From Panagrolaimus kolymaensis (lineage: Eukaryota > Nematoda > Chromadorea > Rhabditida > Panagrolaimidae): DNA of 64,000 nucleotides. The translations under genes were made by a program, and so were the position numbers. The stretch is from assembly GCA_028622995.1 (NCBI GenBank), contig JAJQJQ010000044.1, positions 1,612,001-1,676,000 on the forward strand. The letters are read 5' to 3'. The notes beneath the pieces were generated by a model. That model was not told the origin of the DNA. It made no database searches and worked only from the letters and a program-made list of their open reading frames with translations. Positions 22,262 to 33,904 of the stretch are shown here, piece by piece; the first letter of the stretch is position 1; every line of letters starts with the position of its first letter.

Positions 22262-25200
22262 TTAAATTTTCCATTGATCCATTTCAATTTCATATTCATT
22301 TTCAGTATAAAATGGTTGATCAATGAGATTTATAACTCGTTTACCACAAAGTGGACAATCATCACTTAACATTTCACCTATTTTTCGTTTAATTATATCC
22401 AATTTTGCTTTAACTATATTATCTTCATCTCGAGCATATTGTTTTGAAAGCTTTTCATATTCGCTTTTAAAAAAGTTATACTTTTTTATTTCATCCTAAA
22501 AAAAAGAAATTTAAAAAAAAATGGAGGTTGGTTGGTTTAAAAAAAAGGTGGAGGAAGAAAAAAAGTTGCGAAGACAGCTATAATTTTCAAACTAAAAAGC
22601 AAAACAAGCTTTTGAGGTTGGCGTTTTCAAAGACACGTGCACGTGATGCTGTTGCTTTCGCTTTATGCTTTGTCTATGTCTCTTTTTTTTTGTTTTTTGT
22701 TGTCGGAAAGAGAGCTGCGACCATTTTTAGTCATTTTTTTGTTTTTTTGTTTGTTAGTTAGTAGCTAATAATACTGGAACAACAATGGGAAGAAGAAAAA
22801 GCCTAACAAAAAAAAATTTTCTCTTCTTTTTTTTTAAATAAAAAAAATTGATTGATTTAAAAAAGCTCAAAGAACGCTTTCTTTAATTTTAGGCAAAAAA
22901 ATAGTCAGAAAAGTCAGTCGTCGCCTTTTAGGAATTAATGAACATTCGTTAAACCCAAATTTTCTTAAAACTTTATAGAAGAAAGATTTTTTTGTGATAA
23001 AAAAAATTAATACTGAATGGTTTTAATAGTTTTTTACCAAAGTTCAAAATTTTTTGTTGGATATTTTTAATGACTAAAACTAAACAATTTTTTCTCTTTC
23101 TTTGAAGCAGAAGAATGTTTCTTCTCACAAAAATTTTTTAAATTTGCTGCCAAAAAAATTTGCAAACCTGCGAAAAAAGTCCAAATAATATTTCTTCACA
23201 ACATTCTGAATGTAAATAATGCCAACAATTAAAAGCATAAAAAGGTTTAGATGAAAATAAATTTCCATTACATCTAAAACATTTATCACTCATTTTAATT
23301 AATCGATAAGTCTTTTTTCGAGTTTCAATATCATTTTTAATTGATTCAGCAAGTTCGGAAGCTTCTTTAATACTTTTTTGTAAATTTTGAATTTTTTCTG
23401 ATTTTTCTTTTAAACAATCACAAAGAGGACCTTGAAGGGCTTCAATGGAAGTGAATTCAGGAAAAAGTGGAAGTAAATCATCCACATTTATAACATTTTC
23501 AGATTCTTTAATTAATTTCATTACATCACTCGTGGAATAATTATTTTTAATCATATATCGAGCAATTGTAAGCCAAACATGTTTTTGAATTTCTTCATTC
23601 GACGACGATGATGAATTATTATAATAATTATTTGAAATAATTGTGTTTGTTATTGGATCTTCAGCATCGATGCCAAAAGATGAAAGAAATTTTTGTTGTT
23701 GTTGTTGTAATTCATCGAAATCGTTTCGAGCATTATTTCCAACTTTTTTTGCACAATCTTTTGCTAAATCTAAATTTATTTCCAATGCATATTTTACTGC
23801 ACTTTCATACATTCCTTCAAGTTGATATAAATATACGCAACATTCTTTGAGGTCTGAAAATTTTTTTTAAATAAGAAAAACAGGCATTATTTAGGGGTTA
23901 AAAAAGCTCTTTTTTTTGATGGTCGAAATTTTTTTGAATATAATTTCAAACTTTTGAATTAGTTGTTGCTTTTTTTGTCAAAAAAATCTGAGTCAATGAT
24001 TGATTATTGTAAATTACCTCAAAATGCGATTTTGGTGCTTTTTTGATTTATTTAAATTTCAAAAAACTTTGGTTTGGAATGTAAAAAAAAAGATCTATCG
24101 AAAACAAAGTTACAGGAAAACCATATAGGGAGATATACTCCTTCATTAGTAAGGCTATCAGAAGCAAAAAGTGTAAAACAACGTAGGCTTTTCAAGTGTT
24201 AGACTCTCGGTTACGCTAATCATTAACAAAACATCGATGAATAAACTAACTTTTTCGAATGCATAATCTCAAAGCATTTCCAGCATCATATGCAGGTTCA
24301 TCATCTCCTCCACCAAAACCTCCTCCATCAACATTTTCATTTTCAGAATTAGAATATTTTTTTAAATAATCCAATAACATATTAGATTTATATTCAGCAT
24401 AAAGTAAAATTAAAAATGCATGAATGGCTCGGGTGCCTTTTCCATTTGCAACGATGTGTGAAAAATATTGAAATGCAGCCGCCACAAGTTCGGGGTTTCC
24501 AATGGATTTATAAAATGCTGGTAATAATTGTGAAGGATCAAGGATATTTTCATTTTGTAAAACAACTTGTAAAAATTTTATTGGAATTGCTGGTAAAATT
24601 TCGGGTGCAAATTTATAAAATAATGAAGCTCGTGAACGTTCTTTAATTATTTCCAATGCATCCGAAAATTTATTTTGAAGGAGGAGAATTCGAATGAGGG
24701 TTTCATAATCTGAAGAAAAAAAGAAGTTAGTCGTCGTTAAAAAAGGCTAACAACTTTTTGGGAGCCAAGAAAAAGCAGGCGATTAATAAGATTTTTTAAA
24801 AGAAAAGCTACTTTAGAAAAGTCCGATATTTACTTACCTTTCAAAAGTTTAGATAAAATTATATGAGTATCAAAATCCAAATGAGATATAATTAATTTAT
24901 ATGCGGCTTCTTTATTTTCTTTTAAACAATTTAAAACTATGGGTTTTTGTAAAAATAATTCCAATTGTTTTTTTAAATTTCCATTTCCATCATTTTTTTC
25001 TTTTTCTTCTTCAATTCTTTGTCGTCGATTTTCAGATAATTCACTCAAAGAAATTTCTAAAATCCACCAAACCAAAAGTGTAATTTTCACGGGATCGCTA
25101 TCATTTTCAAGTCGAAGCATTAAATATTTTTTTAAACCTTTTTTCTTTTCACCATTTTCGTTAGTCATAAATTTTAAAACTACAGCATCGAAGGCTTCTT

Positions 25201-27055
25201 CAGATTCAAAATAATTTTTTGCTGCTTCTATGTAATTTTCTTGTGTAAAATAATATTCGGCTTGTCGTTTCACTACCATTCGAAAAGGTTGGGGATCTTC
25301 CATGGATTGGGTTAAAAGTCGAGCTTTATCAAAATCATTGGAATCCATAAATACTTTCCAAACATATCTGCAAAAAATTTTGGGGGAATGAAAAAATTGT
25401 TTAAAAAATTTTTAGGAAGAAAAAGATTTTTTGATAATCGAAAAAACCAAAACTGTTTATTTTTAAGATTTGCTAAAGTAATTTTTTTTCTGGGATTAAA
25501 ACTTGAAACTCGGCCATCGTTACCTTTTTTCATTATTTGGTTTATATTTCCACATGATTGAATCAGTATAAACCCAAATCATTTGAGATGACGAATCTCG
25601 AGATAATCCAATCGCTTTAATATTATCCATTTCAATGGGTTCATCAAAATATTTACGATAATTATAAAGTGAATATGCAATGATTTGATTTCGATAAAGT
25701 GCAATAACATGAAATTCCGAGATTTCAACCATTAATGGAAAATTCATTAAACCATTACTTCGCTCATGTCTAAATTTTTTTTATTAGTAATGAGTTTTTG
25801 AGGATGAAAAAAAAAGTTAAAATAAAAGCATACTTAATAAACCCTTTTTCTTCAATCAAATCATAACTTTCAACTCCGTCGTCAGCTGCTGCTTTATTTA
25901 AATCCACTGAACCCACACTTATGCCTTCTTCATTAATCCAACAATATCGAGTGGGTGAAACTCCAGGTTCAAATGAATTTAAACTAAATCCACTACATGA
26001 TTTAGGTCCTTGATTTACATATCGATGACGAACAGGAGGAAGTTCTTTGCTGTTGTTGCTATTGGTTGTATTTGAAAACATTGAAGATAATATTGCATTT
26101 TGTGGTTCCATAAATGTTCCTACAAATGCACCGGTTTGTTGTTGAATGGCTTCCGAAGTATTCATGGAAGTTGTGAGGATATGTAATTGGCCTGGATGGC
26201 ATATAAATGCTACCCATCTAAAAAAATAAAGTTGGAATTGCATCACAAAAAAAATCTTTATGGAAACAACAAACTTGTCATTTTTCGCTGCCGCTGTTGT
26301 TGTTTGTGTTGGTGAAACCATGGAAAGAACTATTTCACTTACAGGAAATAATTTATTTGTGCTAATTGATTCAGTTAAAAGTTTAAAATATGCTACCGTT
26401 CCATTACTAGCAATACTGGTTTCAAAAATGGAGCCAGTGACTGTTCCAATAAGGATGAAACTTGTATCTGTATTTGTTCCATATTCAATATTCCATCCAA
26501 TTGCGGTAATTACATGGCTCTAAAAAAATCAACAAAGAAAAGTTAGACTATTATCAAACTTTTAGCTTTCCAAAAAAAGAAGAGAAAATTCTTTTGCTTG
26601 CCTTTGCTTTTCTTATATTCACAGGTTTAAGAATTTTTGAATGAATATAAAAATTTTCTCCATTATTTGTTGTTACAATGCAATGAGATCCAGTTCCATC
26701 AAGAAATATTTTAGATATATAATCATTTTGAGCCAATGATAATGGAATATCTGAAAAACATAAAAAGCTTAGAAATCAACAAAACCACGAACTTCCAAAT
26801 TTACTAACCTGTCTTTTTCCCAGTTTGAATTCGAACATGTTGAATGGTCCATTGTTTAGCTTTTTCATTATTTAATCCAATAAACATTGATTCATTTTGA
26901 ACTTTTAAAGTTACTATCGAACTTTTATTACTAAATTTTTATTAATCATAAAAACTTTTAAAAAAGCTTGAGGAAAAAAAATCTTACACGTAATTTACTT
27001 TAGAATGTTCAAATATTGGATCAGCAAAATGTTTACGAAGAATCGCTGCTGACAT
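22262..27055 (-). CDS. vps-18: Vacuolar sorting protein VPS18 (HOPS/CORVET core, RING-type)
   Basis: Ten exons: 27055-26988, 26930-26809, 26750-26602, 26519-26275, 26217-25834, 25769-25524, 25367-24838, 24709-24251, 23853-23168, 22495-22262; 1040 aa. The N-terminal half is the beta-propeller (WTIQHVRIQTGKK, AIGWN). The middle is clathrin-type helical repeats (YVWKVFMDSNDFDKARLL, RQAEYYFTQENYIEAAKNYFE, YKLIISHL). The C terminus has a coiled coil and a RING-like cluster (KCFRCNGNLFSSKPFYAFNC, HYLHSECCEE, DDCPLCGKR). VPS18 is shared by HOPS and CORVET, which tether endosomes and lysosomes before fusion. Intron 3 is a GC-AG intron (AAG|GCAAGC). A Ser/Asn/Gln-rich insertion sits before the coiled coil. 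Confidence 0.95.
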
Positions 27056-27399
27056 TATTTAATTATATTTTTTTAATATTAAAATTGGAGTAACAATGAA
27101 AAATGGATTTTTGTTTATATAAAAACTCGTGGATGGACGTCCAAAAGTTGATGATCGAAGGAAGAAAGAGTTTTTTGCTTTGCTTTTTCACAATTTTTTT
27201 CTTTGCTTTTTGCTCGCAAAATGCATCGTTCTTTGAAAGCGATTTCCCATATGCATATGAGTTCTGTATAATTATATTTTTACTGATACAGAAAAAGGAA
27301 ATTTGTTTGTTAGAAAATTAACTATTTTTTTATTCTTCCAAAATGTTTCATCCACAAATCGACATTTTAAATGAGTGAAAAGAATACCACTTTTGACGC
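27056..27399. other. VPS18 upstream region, no gene
   Basis: AT-rich spacer. The proximal part should be the VPS18 promoter. No exon seen. Confidence 0.5.
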
Positions 27400-27995
27400 A
27401 AAAAGTTTTTTTGTTTTTTACTAAACTATTTTATTTATTTCTTTTAAAAAAAAAGGTTGGCAATGCAAAGGTAAAAATAATAATACATACAAAGAAAAAA
27501 TTATTATTATAATATTTTAGAGGACTTTACAATAAAAAAAAAGATTTACAAATTTTTTGGTTGATTAACATGAATGAGGTTGGAAGGGGATGAATAATTG
27601 CATATTTTTTTGACGCCAACGATAATGATGAATGAGACGAGAATGAGGAAAGATGGAGAGATGAACATCGGATCAATCAAATTAAATGAGATCAACAATG
27701 TTCGAAGCTTCCATTGAGCTTATTTTTTATCACCCTTAAATAAATCATTATTTGGGTTCAATTGTTTTGCGTGGTTGTCTTGATTAGCTTTGTGGGCATC
27801 ATTGTTGGGGTTCATTTGTTTGGCATGATGATCTCGATTAGCTTTATCTTGATCTCCTTTTCCTGACATGGTTGATTGAGGATGGACGAGGAAGTGAAGG
27901 GAAGATGAAACTTGTCTGAAAAATGAAAGCATTTTTATTTATTTGTTACTTTTTTTGATCGAAAAAAATATTCAACGCAAAAAACAAAAAGTATT
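27400..27995. repeat. Left arm of an inverted duplication
   Basis: Reads as a close reverse complement of 29905-30475, covering a microprotein gene, its leader and about 300 bp of downstream DNA. Conservation is high even outside the coding part, for example TTGGCGTCAAAAAAATATGC and AATTTGTAAATC shared in both. Confidence 0.85.
27720..27869 (-). CDS. 49-aa hydrophilic microprotein, copy A
   Basis: MSGKGDQDKANRDHHAKQ then two units of the form HxAxQxNPNNDxxK, ending KGDKK. The upstream ATG at 27932 gives a 70-aa frame. However, a TTTTTCAG acceptor lies between the two ATGs and the N-terminal part looks like an untranslated leader, so I chose the ATG at 27869. Very polar (Asn, His, Lys, Asp), with no membrane segment. 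Short NPNN-type proteins occur in many eukaryotes without known function. It is transcribed away from copy B. Confidence 0.65.
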   Translation of the reverse strand: MSGKGDQDKANRDHHAKQMNPNNDAHKANQDNHAKQLNPNNDLFKGDKK

Positions 27996-29904
27996 ATCAA
28001 AGTTTTATGATTTTTTCGCGGCAAAAAAAAGGCTTTTTTAAGCCAAAATTTGAAAAGATTGGAAATGGAAAAAAGCCAAGAAACCAAATTGTATAAAATT
28101 AAGAATCAAGGATCTTTTTATATTATTTTTTTACGAAAAAGAAGGAGGAGTTTACAAAAAGATATTTTCCTTTTTTGAAGTAAATCATCTGTATTTTTTT
28201 TTTATGAAAAACTAAAGGATTTGGAAACAGGAAGGATAATAAGGTTGTGAAGAAACATTTGAAATAATTTTTGAATAAAATTATAAAGAAAAAAAATTTA
28301 CGCTCTCGCAAAAGTTTTCAGTGCGAAGAGGAAATAGAAGCAAAAAATCATAAATCTTTTTTAAGAATTTTTAAAAATTAATTTGTGTGAATTTTAAAAG
28401 TTTCACAAATAAATACCCACTATTTTTTTCGTACCAAACTAAAGTTTAAACGCAAAAATAATTGAATTTTGTTAATTTTTTTAGTTTTTCATTTTCATTG
28501 TCGATTTTTTGTAGAGAAAGGATATTCAGTAAACTCATAAAATTATAATGTTTTATAAGGAATAAAATCTTTAAAAAATTATTACATTTTTTTGTCCATG
28601 GAATACAGTTTTTTTTGTTGTTCAAAGAAAAAAAAACAATCATACTTGTTTATTTGCGGGCTTTGTGCTTTCCAAAAAAATAAGAAAATATTATCGTCGA
28701 TTTTGGCATTTGTTTTTGAATCAAAAGTTTTTTTGGAATTTTTGATTTTTGGTTTTTCTTATTTCCAAAAAGGAACAAAAAAAGGTTAAAGCAAAAAAAA
28801 TATGGTCCTTTATTTTTTTCTTCGGTCTTTCGGCAAAAAAACATTCTGTTTTCGATCTTTCTTTTTTTTGTTGTTTCGGATTTGAAACAAAGGACCTTAA
28901 GAAAATTTTTTTTAGAGAAAAACATACATATTTTTTGAGAATTAATTTCATTGGGAAACAAGTAAAATATCAGCAAAGGTTTTTTGAGAAAATGAAAAAG
29001 AAAAGAAAGACCGTATTTATTTGAAAGATTAGTAAAACTACAAAATTTGATATCCAAAAGGTTTATAATTTTTATTTATTCGAATTTCATAAATTTGCGG
29101 CATCCAAAGTAATACCGCCTATGAGGATTATGAAAGCAAAACAAAAAATTCAATGATTCAAAAAACTTTTTCAGCCATGAAATGGAAGAAACAAAAAAAG
29201 TAATATTTTTGAGCTTAAAACTTGATCAGAATAAAAAAGAAAGTGATATTTATATTTGAAACTTTCAAATTCCCTTAAAAAATTAAATGGAAAGTATTTT
29301 TTTCAATAGATTAGGAAAAGAAAAAAACATTTTATCGCTTCTTTTTCCTCATCAAAGAACTTTTTCTGGCTTTCATAATTATTTTCTTCGGTCAATAAAA
29401 TGCTTCGGTTTTTTCTTCTTCACAAAAATCTTGCCTTTAGTTTTTTTCGAAACACTTTAGTTTTTTTTTGCAAATAATACCGATCGTTAGCTTTAAAAAA
29501 TGGAAAGTTTTTTTCCACTTCAAACTCCTCCTTTTTTTCTTCTTCTTCGAACGATTTCATTCTTTTTTTTGTTTTGCCACCATTTTTGTATGTAAATCAC
29601 TTTTAGCATTGATGTTTGTTTGTTACTATTCTCGTTGTTTTTTTTCTTTACAAACACTGCCAAATTTTATTTTTTTTGCCATTTTTTGATTTTTGTATGT
29701 CGGGTTTGGCAAAAAAGAAATTTATACTCCTCCTTCTTTTTCGAGAAAAAAAATCTATAAAACTCGCTAACATTTTCTTAGTTTTATTCAATTTGGTTTC
29801 TTGGCTTCTTCCAATCAATCTCTTACAATCATCCTTCCAAAAAAAAAAGAGAAAAAAAATAATAAGCCTTTTTTGCTTTTCGAAAATCTAAGGGTTTTTG
29901 AAGC
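27996..29904. other. Spacer between the inverted arms, no gene seen
   Basis: Very AT-rich. Open frames here are Phe/Lys-rich shadows of A and T runs on both strands. A short inverted match (CGAAAAAGAAGGAGGAGT at about 28134-28151, its complement near 29724-29742) lies symmetrically, so the duplication may once have extended inward. Confidence 0.5.
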
Positions 29905-30475
29905 TACTTTCTTTTTTGATTTTGCGTTGAATATTTTTTTTCACTCAAAAAGTAACAAAAAATAAAAATGCTTTCATCTTTCAGACAAGTTTCATCTTCA
30001 CTTCACTTCCTCGTCAATCCTCAATCATCAACCATGTCAGGAAAAGGAGATAAAGATCACCACGCCAACCAAGGCAACCCAAACAATGATGCTAACAAAG
30101 CTGGCAATGACAACCACGCAAACCAAATGAACCCCAATAACGACGCAACCAAAGGTGGTCAAAAATAAGCTCTGGGGCGCTTCAAATCATCGTTGATCTC
30201 GTTCGTGTATGATTGATCCGATGTTCATCTCTCCATCTTCTTTCCATTCTCGTCTCAAAAACTGTTGGCGTCAAAAAAATATGCATTTATCATCCCCTTC
30301 TTCCAACCTCATAATAATCAACCAAAAAATTTGTAAATCTTTTTTTTTATTGTAAAGTCCTCTAAAAAATTATAATAATATTTTTTCTTTGTATGTATTA
30401 TTATTTTTACCTTTGCATTGCCAACCTTTTTTTTAAAGAAATAAATAAAATAGTTTAGTAAAAAAACGACTTTTT
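29905..30475. repeat. Right arm of the inverted duplication
   Basis: Mirror image of 27400-27995, with the symmetry centre near 28,945. Contains microprotein copy B. Confidence 0.85.
30034..30168 (+). CDS. 44-aa hydrophilic microprotein, copy B
   Basis: MSGKGDKDHHANQGNPNNDA then a second HANQMNPNNDA unit, ending KGGQK. It is 5 residues shorter than copy A, from small in-frame deletions. The ATG at 29968 would extend it to 66 aa, but a CTTTCAG acceptor follows that ATG, so the start at 30034 is preferred. Indels relative to copy A are multiples of three inside the frame and irregular outside it, which suggests selection on the coding frame. Confidence 0.65.
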   Translation: MSGKGDKDHHANQGNPNNDANKAGNDNHANQMNPNNDATKGGQK

Positions 30476-30907
30476 GTGTTATGATTTTGTGGAAGCATAA
30501 AAAGAGGGAATGGGAGCAAAAATAAAACATGAAAAGTTTGAAATTGGATCGAAAAACGAAAAAAATAAAGTCAAAGTCTTCAAGAATTTAAAAAAAACTG
30601 GAATAAATTTTTAGCAAAGATTTTTGTAAAGCGGGCAAAAACTTTTCAAGATCGATATTCCTTTTTTTGAAAGCATTCGATAATGATGCAAGTGAAGAAA
30701 GCAAGAAATTTGTTTCTTTTTTTTTTCAATAAAAATTACCAAACTTCGACTAACTAGATTCCCTTGATTTTTTAATTTTAAAAATGTTATGAAAAAGGTT
30801 TATAAACAGCCAAAACAAAAATAATGATAACGAAAAAAATTTTATTTATTGATAGTTGCATAAAAAATCAAAAAAATAAACCAATGTTTTATTTTTAAAT
30901 TTTATTT

Positions 30908-31850
30908 TTAGTAACTTTCAAGCATCATGGCACCACATTGAACGCTGGGATTAACATCATATCTAAAGCAATTTGCTGCATCCAAATAACTTTGAGCTAT
31001 ACTTGATGCATTAGCTGCTCGACCTTGAAGATCTTCAGCATTACTCATTGTTTCATTTAAATTTCCATTAAGAGTTGTTACGAGTCCATTCAAAGCATTA
31101 ACATCGCTGTTAAGTTTCTATAAAAAAATTCATTAATAAAAATTGCAGCGAAAAATCAAAATGGCTTTTAGAATTTACTTACATTAATATAACTTGTTTC
31201 TTCAGTGCTAACTGCTGTGGACGCTGCGTTAATATCAGTAATTTTTGCAGCTAAGCTTGATAAAACACTTTCTAAAGTTGTGGTATTTACATATCTCATC
31301 AAAACCTAAAAAAACAATAATATAAAATCTTTTTTAGGTTTATGAATTTTGAAAAATTTACTTCAGCAATTTGGAAAGTAAATGAACATTGACTTTGTTG
31401 AGAACAATCAATTTTAAAGTTAACATTTCGATTGAGAGGTTGAGTGGTAGTTGGAGCTGCTGTAGGTGGAAGAGTTGTATCTGAACCTGGTGCATTACTT
31501 GGAGTTGATGCTACTGGGCCAGAAGTTTGTGTGGAACCAGTAAATGGAGCTTCACTAGGTGTTGATGGTCCTGATGTAGTTGATGGACCTGTAGTTGTTG
31601 ATCCAGGAGCTCCAGTTGAACCTTGAGAAACTGGAGAAGTAGTTGAACCGCTTGCATCAGAAACGCCGCCCGATGGAGACGTTGAACCAGTTTGAGTTGC
31701 ATCACTACCACCTATGGAAGTTGAAGAAACATCTCCACCTGGCAATGAAGTTGTTGATGTTGAATCTGTGGCTTCGGTAGTTTCGGGAGATGGAGCTCCT
31801 ACTCCAACACTAATAAGTAAAACCATAAACAAAACTTTAAAATATTTCAT
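30908..31850 (-). CDS. Mucin-like secreted Ser/Thr/Pro-rich protein
   Basis: Exons 31850-31362, 31305-31183 and 31117-30908 give 273 aa. A signal peptide (MKYFKVLFMVLLISVGVGA) is followed by about 120 residues rich in Ser, Thr, Gly and Pro, the pattern of O-glycosylated mucin stalks. A C-terminal module then follows with four cysteines and N-glycosylation sites (NRNVNFKIDCSQQSQCSFTF ... NCFRYDVNPSVQCG), with helical segments between. I do not recognise the module. It is likely secreted to the cuticle, gut or glands; there is no anchor. The start is the ATG after an AAGAAAAAA run. Confidence 0.75.
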
Positions 31851-32317
31851 TTTTTTCTTTTTCAAAATTTAAAATCCTATTTTCCGATAAAATAAGAAGA
31901 AAAAGTTAAAGCAATAACTTTTCTTTCAATCAAGCAGAAAAAAACACCGCATCAGTAATGGGTGTGGTAGCAGTAGTAACAGCTCCTGTGTGTGCCACAT
32001 ACTTCATCTTATCTTTTATTGGGGAGCATTGCTTTGCGTCAAATAAAAAAGAAAAAAGAAATATGAAGAGAGCTTCTGTTTTCTTATCATTGTTCCTAAA
32101 ACTCTCTTCCTTTTGCTTGCATTCCTTACTGATGCTACCATCTTTTTTTCTAATCAATTTTATTACATTCGTCAAACGACAACAATAAAAATTTAAAAAT
32201 CAACAACAAAATTACAAAAAAACTTCAACATAAAGTAAAAGGATCTCAAAAACCAATGGAACATGCGACATTGAAAGTTCCTTCTTCCATAGCTTGAATT
32301 CATGCCATTTAAAATCA
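31851..32317. other. Spacer, no gene seen
   Basis: Upstream region of the mucin-like gene and downstream region of NSUN5. The 76-codon plus frame at 31958 has no support. Confidence 0.5.
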
Positions 32318-33802
32318 TCATAGTTTTTCTTTCTTCTTTCGTTGAAATAATGCCACAAAGAATCCATTAGTTAAATCTTTTTCAGGTTCAGCTCGAATAA
32401 CTTTTGATGAAAAATCATAATTTCCCATTCCTCGATGGCTCCAACATGACAACGGATCAATAAGTCGAAAATTTTCATCAATTTCAGATGTACCAACCAT
32501 TTCAGCAATAACATCTTCATTTTCTTCAATATGAATTGAACATGTTGAATATACCACTCGATGGACAGCAGGAAATGATAAAGCATGTCGAAGAAGCATC
32601 ACCTAAAGAAACAATGAAGTAAGATTATTGTATGGTAAAAAAAGAGACATACTTGTAAATTATGAAGTTTATCCAGACGATCTTTATTAATATTCTTTCT
32701 TTCATCCGACATAAAATCAGCACGTTTGGCAATTCCACTACCACTACATGGTGGATCGACGATAATATATTTAACCTAAAAAGAGGAAATTAGTTAACAT
32801 TTGTAGCATCATAAATTTACTTTAGCAAAAGCAGGATCATCTTTATCAATACTTAAAAAATCAGCTTGTGTAACGGATGCAATAGTGACCCCACATTTCT
32901 TGATCATTTCTCGTAACGTTTCAATTCTTTGACTGGATAAATCACAGGCAAAAATTTTCCTAAAAAATGAACAATTAGATGAAAGAGAATGAAAGTAAGA
33001 ACAAAGCCAACCCTTTATTATTCATGATTGCAGCAAGATGAGATGTTTTATTACCAGGTGCAGCACAAGCATCAAAAGCATGAGAACCAGGTTTAGGATT
33101 GAGTACGAAAGCAGTAAAACAGCTTGCTTTATCTTGAAGTAACAGAGCACCTTTTGAAACGAGAATATGTTTATGAAAATCGGTGCTCGTTGGAAAGATA
33201 AGAAGATTATCAACATGTGGATCGATGAGGATTGATTTCGTACCAAGTGATTTAAATCTTTCTTGAAATTCTTCTGGTGTAATCAATGGTGAAAGAGCAG
33301 GTTCAATAGTCCATCCTTCTTTTTGCAAATGCTTTATTACATCATCAAATGTTGTTACAAGAGTGTTGACTCGAACATATCGAGGAATTTGAGCTGAAAC
33401 TGAAACTTCTGCACATGATTCAGGTGTAACACCAATTTTAGCAAGATTTCCTTTCTGAAAACAAGAAGCATTTAAAAGAAGTTAACAAAATATGATAATA
33501 AGAAGCAACAATAAGGCCGAATCATACTTATGCTTTCCATGCATCCAAAGCCTCTCCATTTCTTCCGAAAAACAAAAACATACCTGAAGTTCCACAGCAT
33601 TTTCAACCAACTTTGCAGCAGCTTTAATCTTTCCATTCAAAGATTTGACACCTTTACCAAATAGCATTTCGTAAAGCACAACCAAAGCTAAATCTTTATT
33701 TCCTTTGATTCCATTAGTTTTCAAAATAGTTGATACTCGTTGTTCTTCAAGAAATTTATCCAAATAATTACGGTATTTTAGCGTTTCACAACATAGTTTC
33801 AT
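32318..33802 (-). CDS. NSUN5: NSUN5/Rcm1-type 25S/28S rRNA cytosine-5 methyltransferase
   Basis: Exons 33802-33584, 33454-33012, 32959-32821, 32775-32653 and 32602-32318 give 402 aa. Nol1/Nop2/Sun landmarks: RVNTL, DACAAPGNKT (SAM-binding motif I), IFACDLSSQRIETL, VDPPCSGSG (Cys about 277) and VYSTCSIHIEENEDVI (catalytic Cys about 329). The N-terminal helical part (CCETLKYRNYLDKFLEE, VLYEMLFGKG) is that of NSUN5. The enzyme makes a conserved m5C in large-subunit rRNA in the nucleolus. The N terminus is somewhat shorter than human NSUN5. The METTL2 gene ends only 102 bp upstream on the same strand. Confidence 0.92.
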
Positions 33803-33904
33803 GAGTTTTCCCTTTTGCTAAAAATATGTATGATTATTTATGGTTGTAAATCCTTCATTTATATGCTAACAGATCAAGTCAAAGTCATTTAGTAAAAAAA
33901 AGGT
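33803..33904 (-). promoter_or_regulatory. 102-bp intercistronic region, probable operon junction
   Basis: An AATAAA overlaps the METTL2 stop codon (33909-33904). A TTTTTAG acceptor (AG at 33819-33818) lies 15 bases before the NSUN5 ATG. This spacing is the classic signature of nematode operons processed by SL2-type trans-splicing. Confidence 0.65.

Noticed and set aside
28446..29057. Lys/Phe-rich frames between the inverted arms
   Set aside because: Both strands are open because of A and T runs; no codon structure.
31444..31711. Gly/Val-rich plus frame and Leu/Gln-rich minus frame over the mucin-like exon
   Set aside because: Shadows of the Ser/Thr/Gly repeats.
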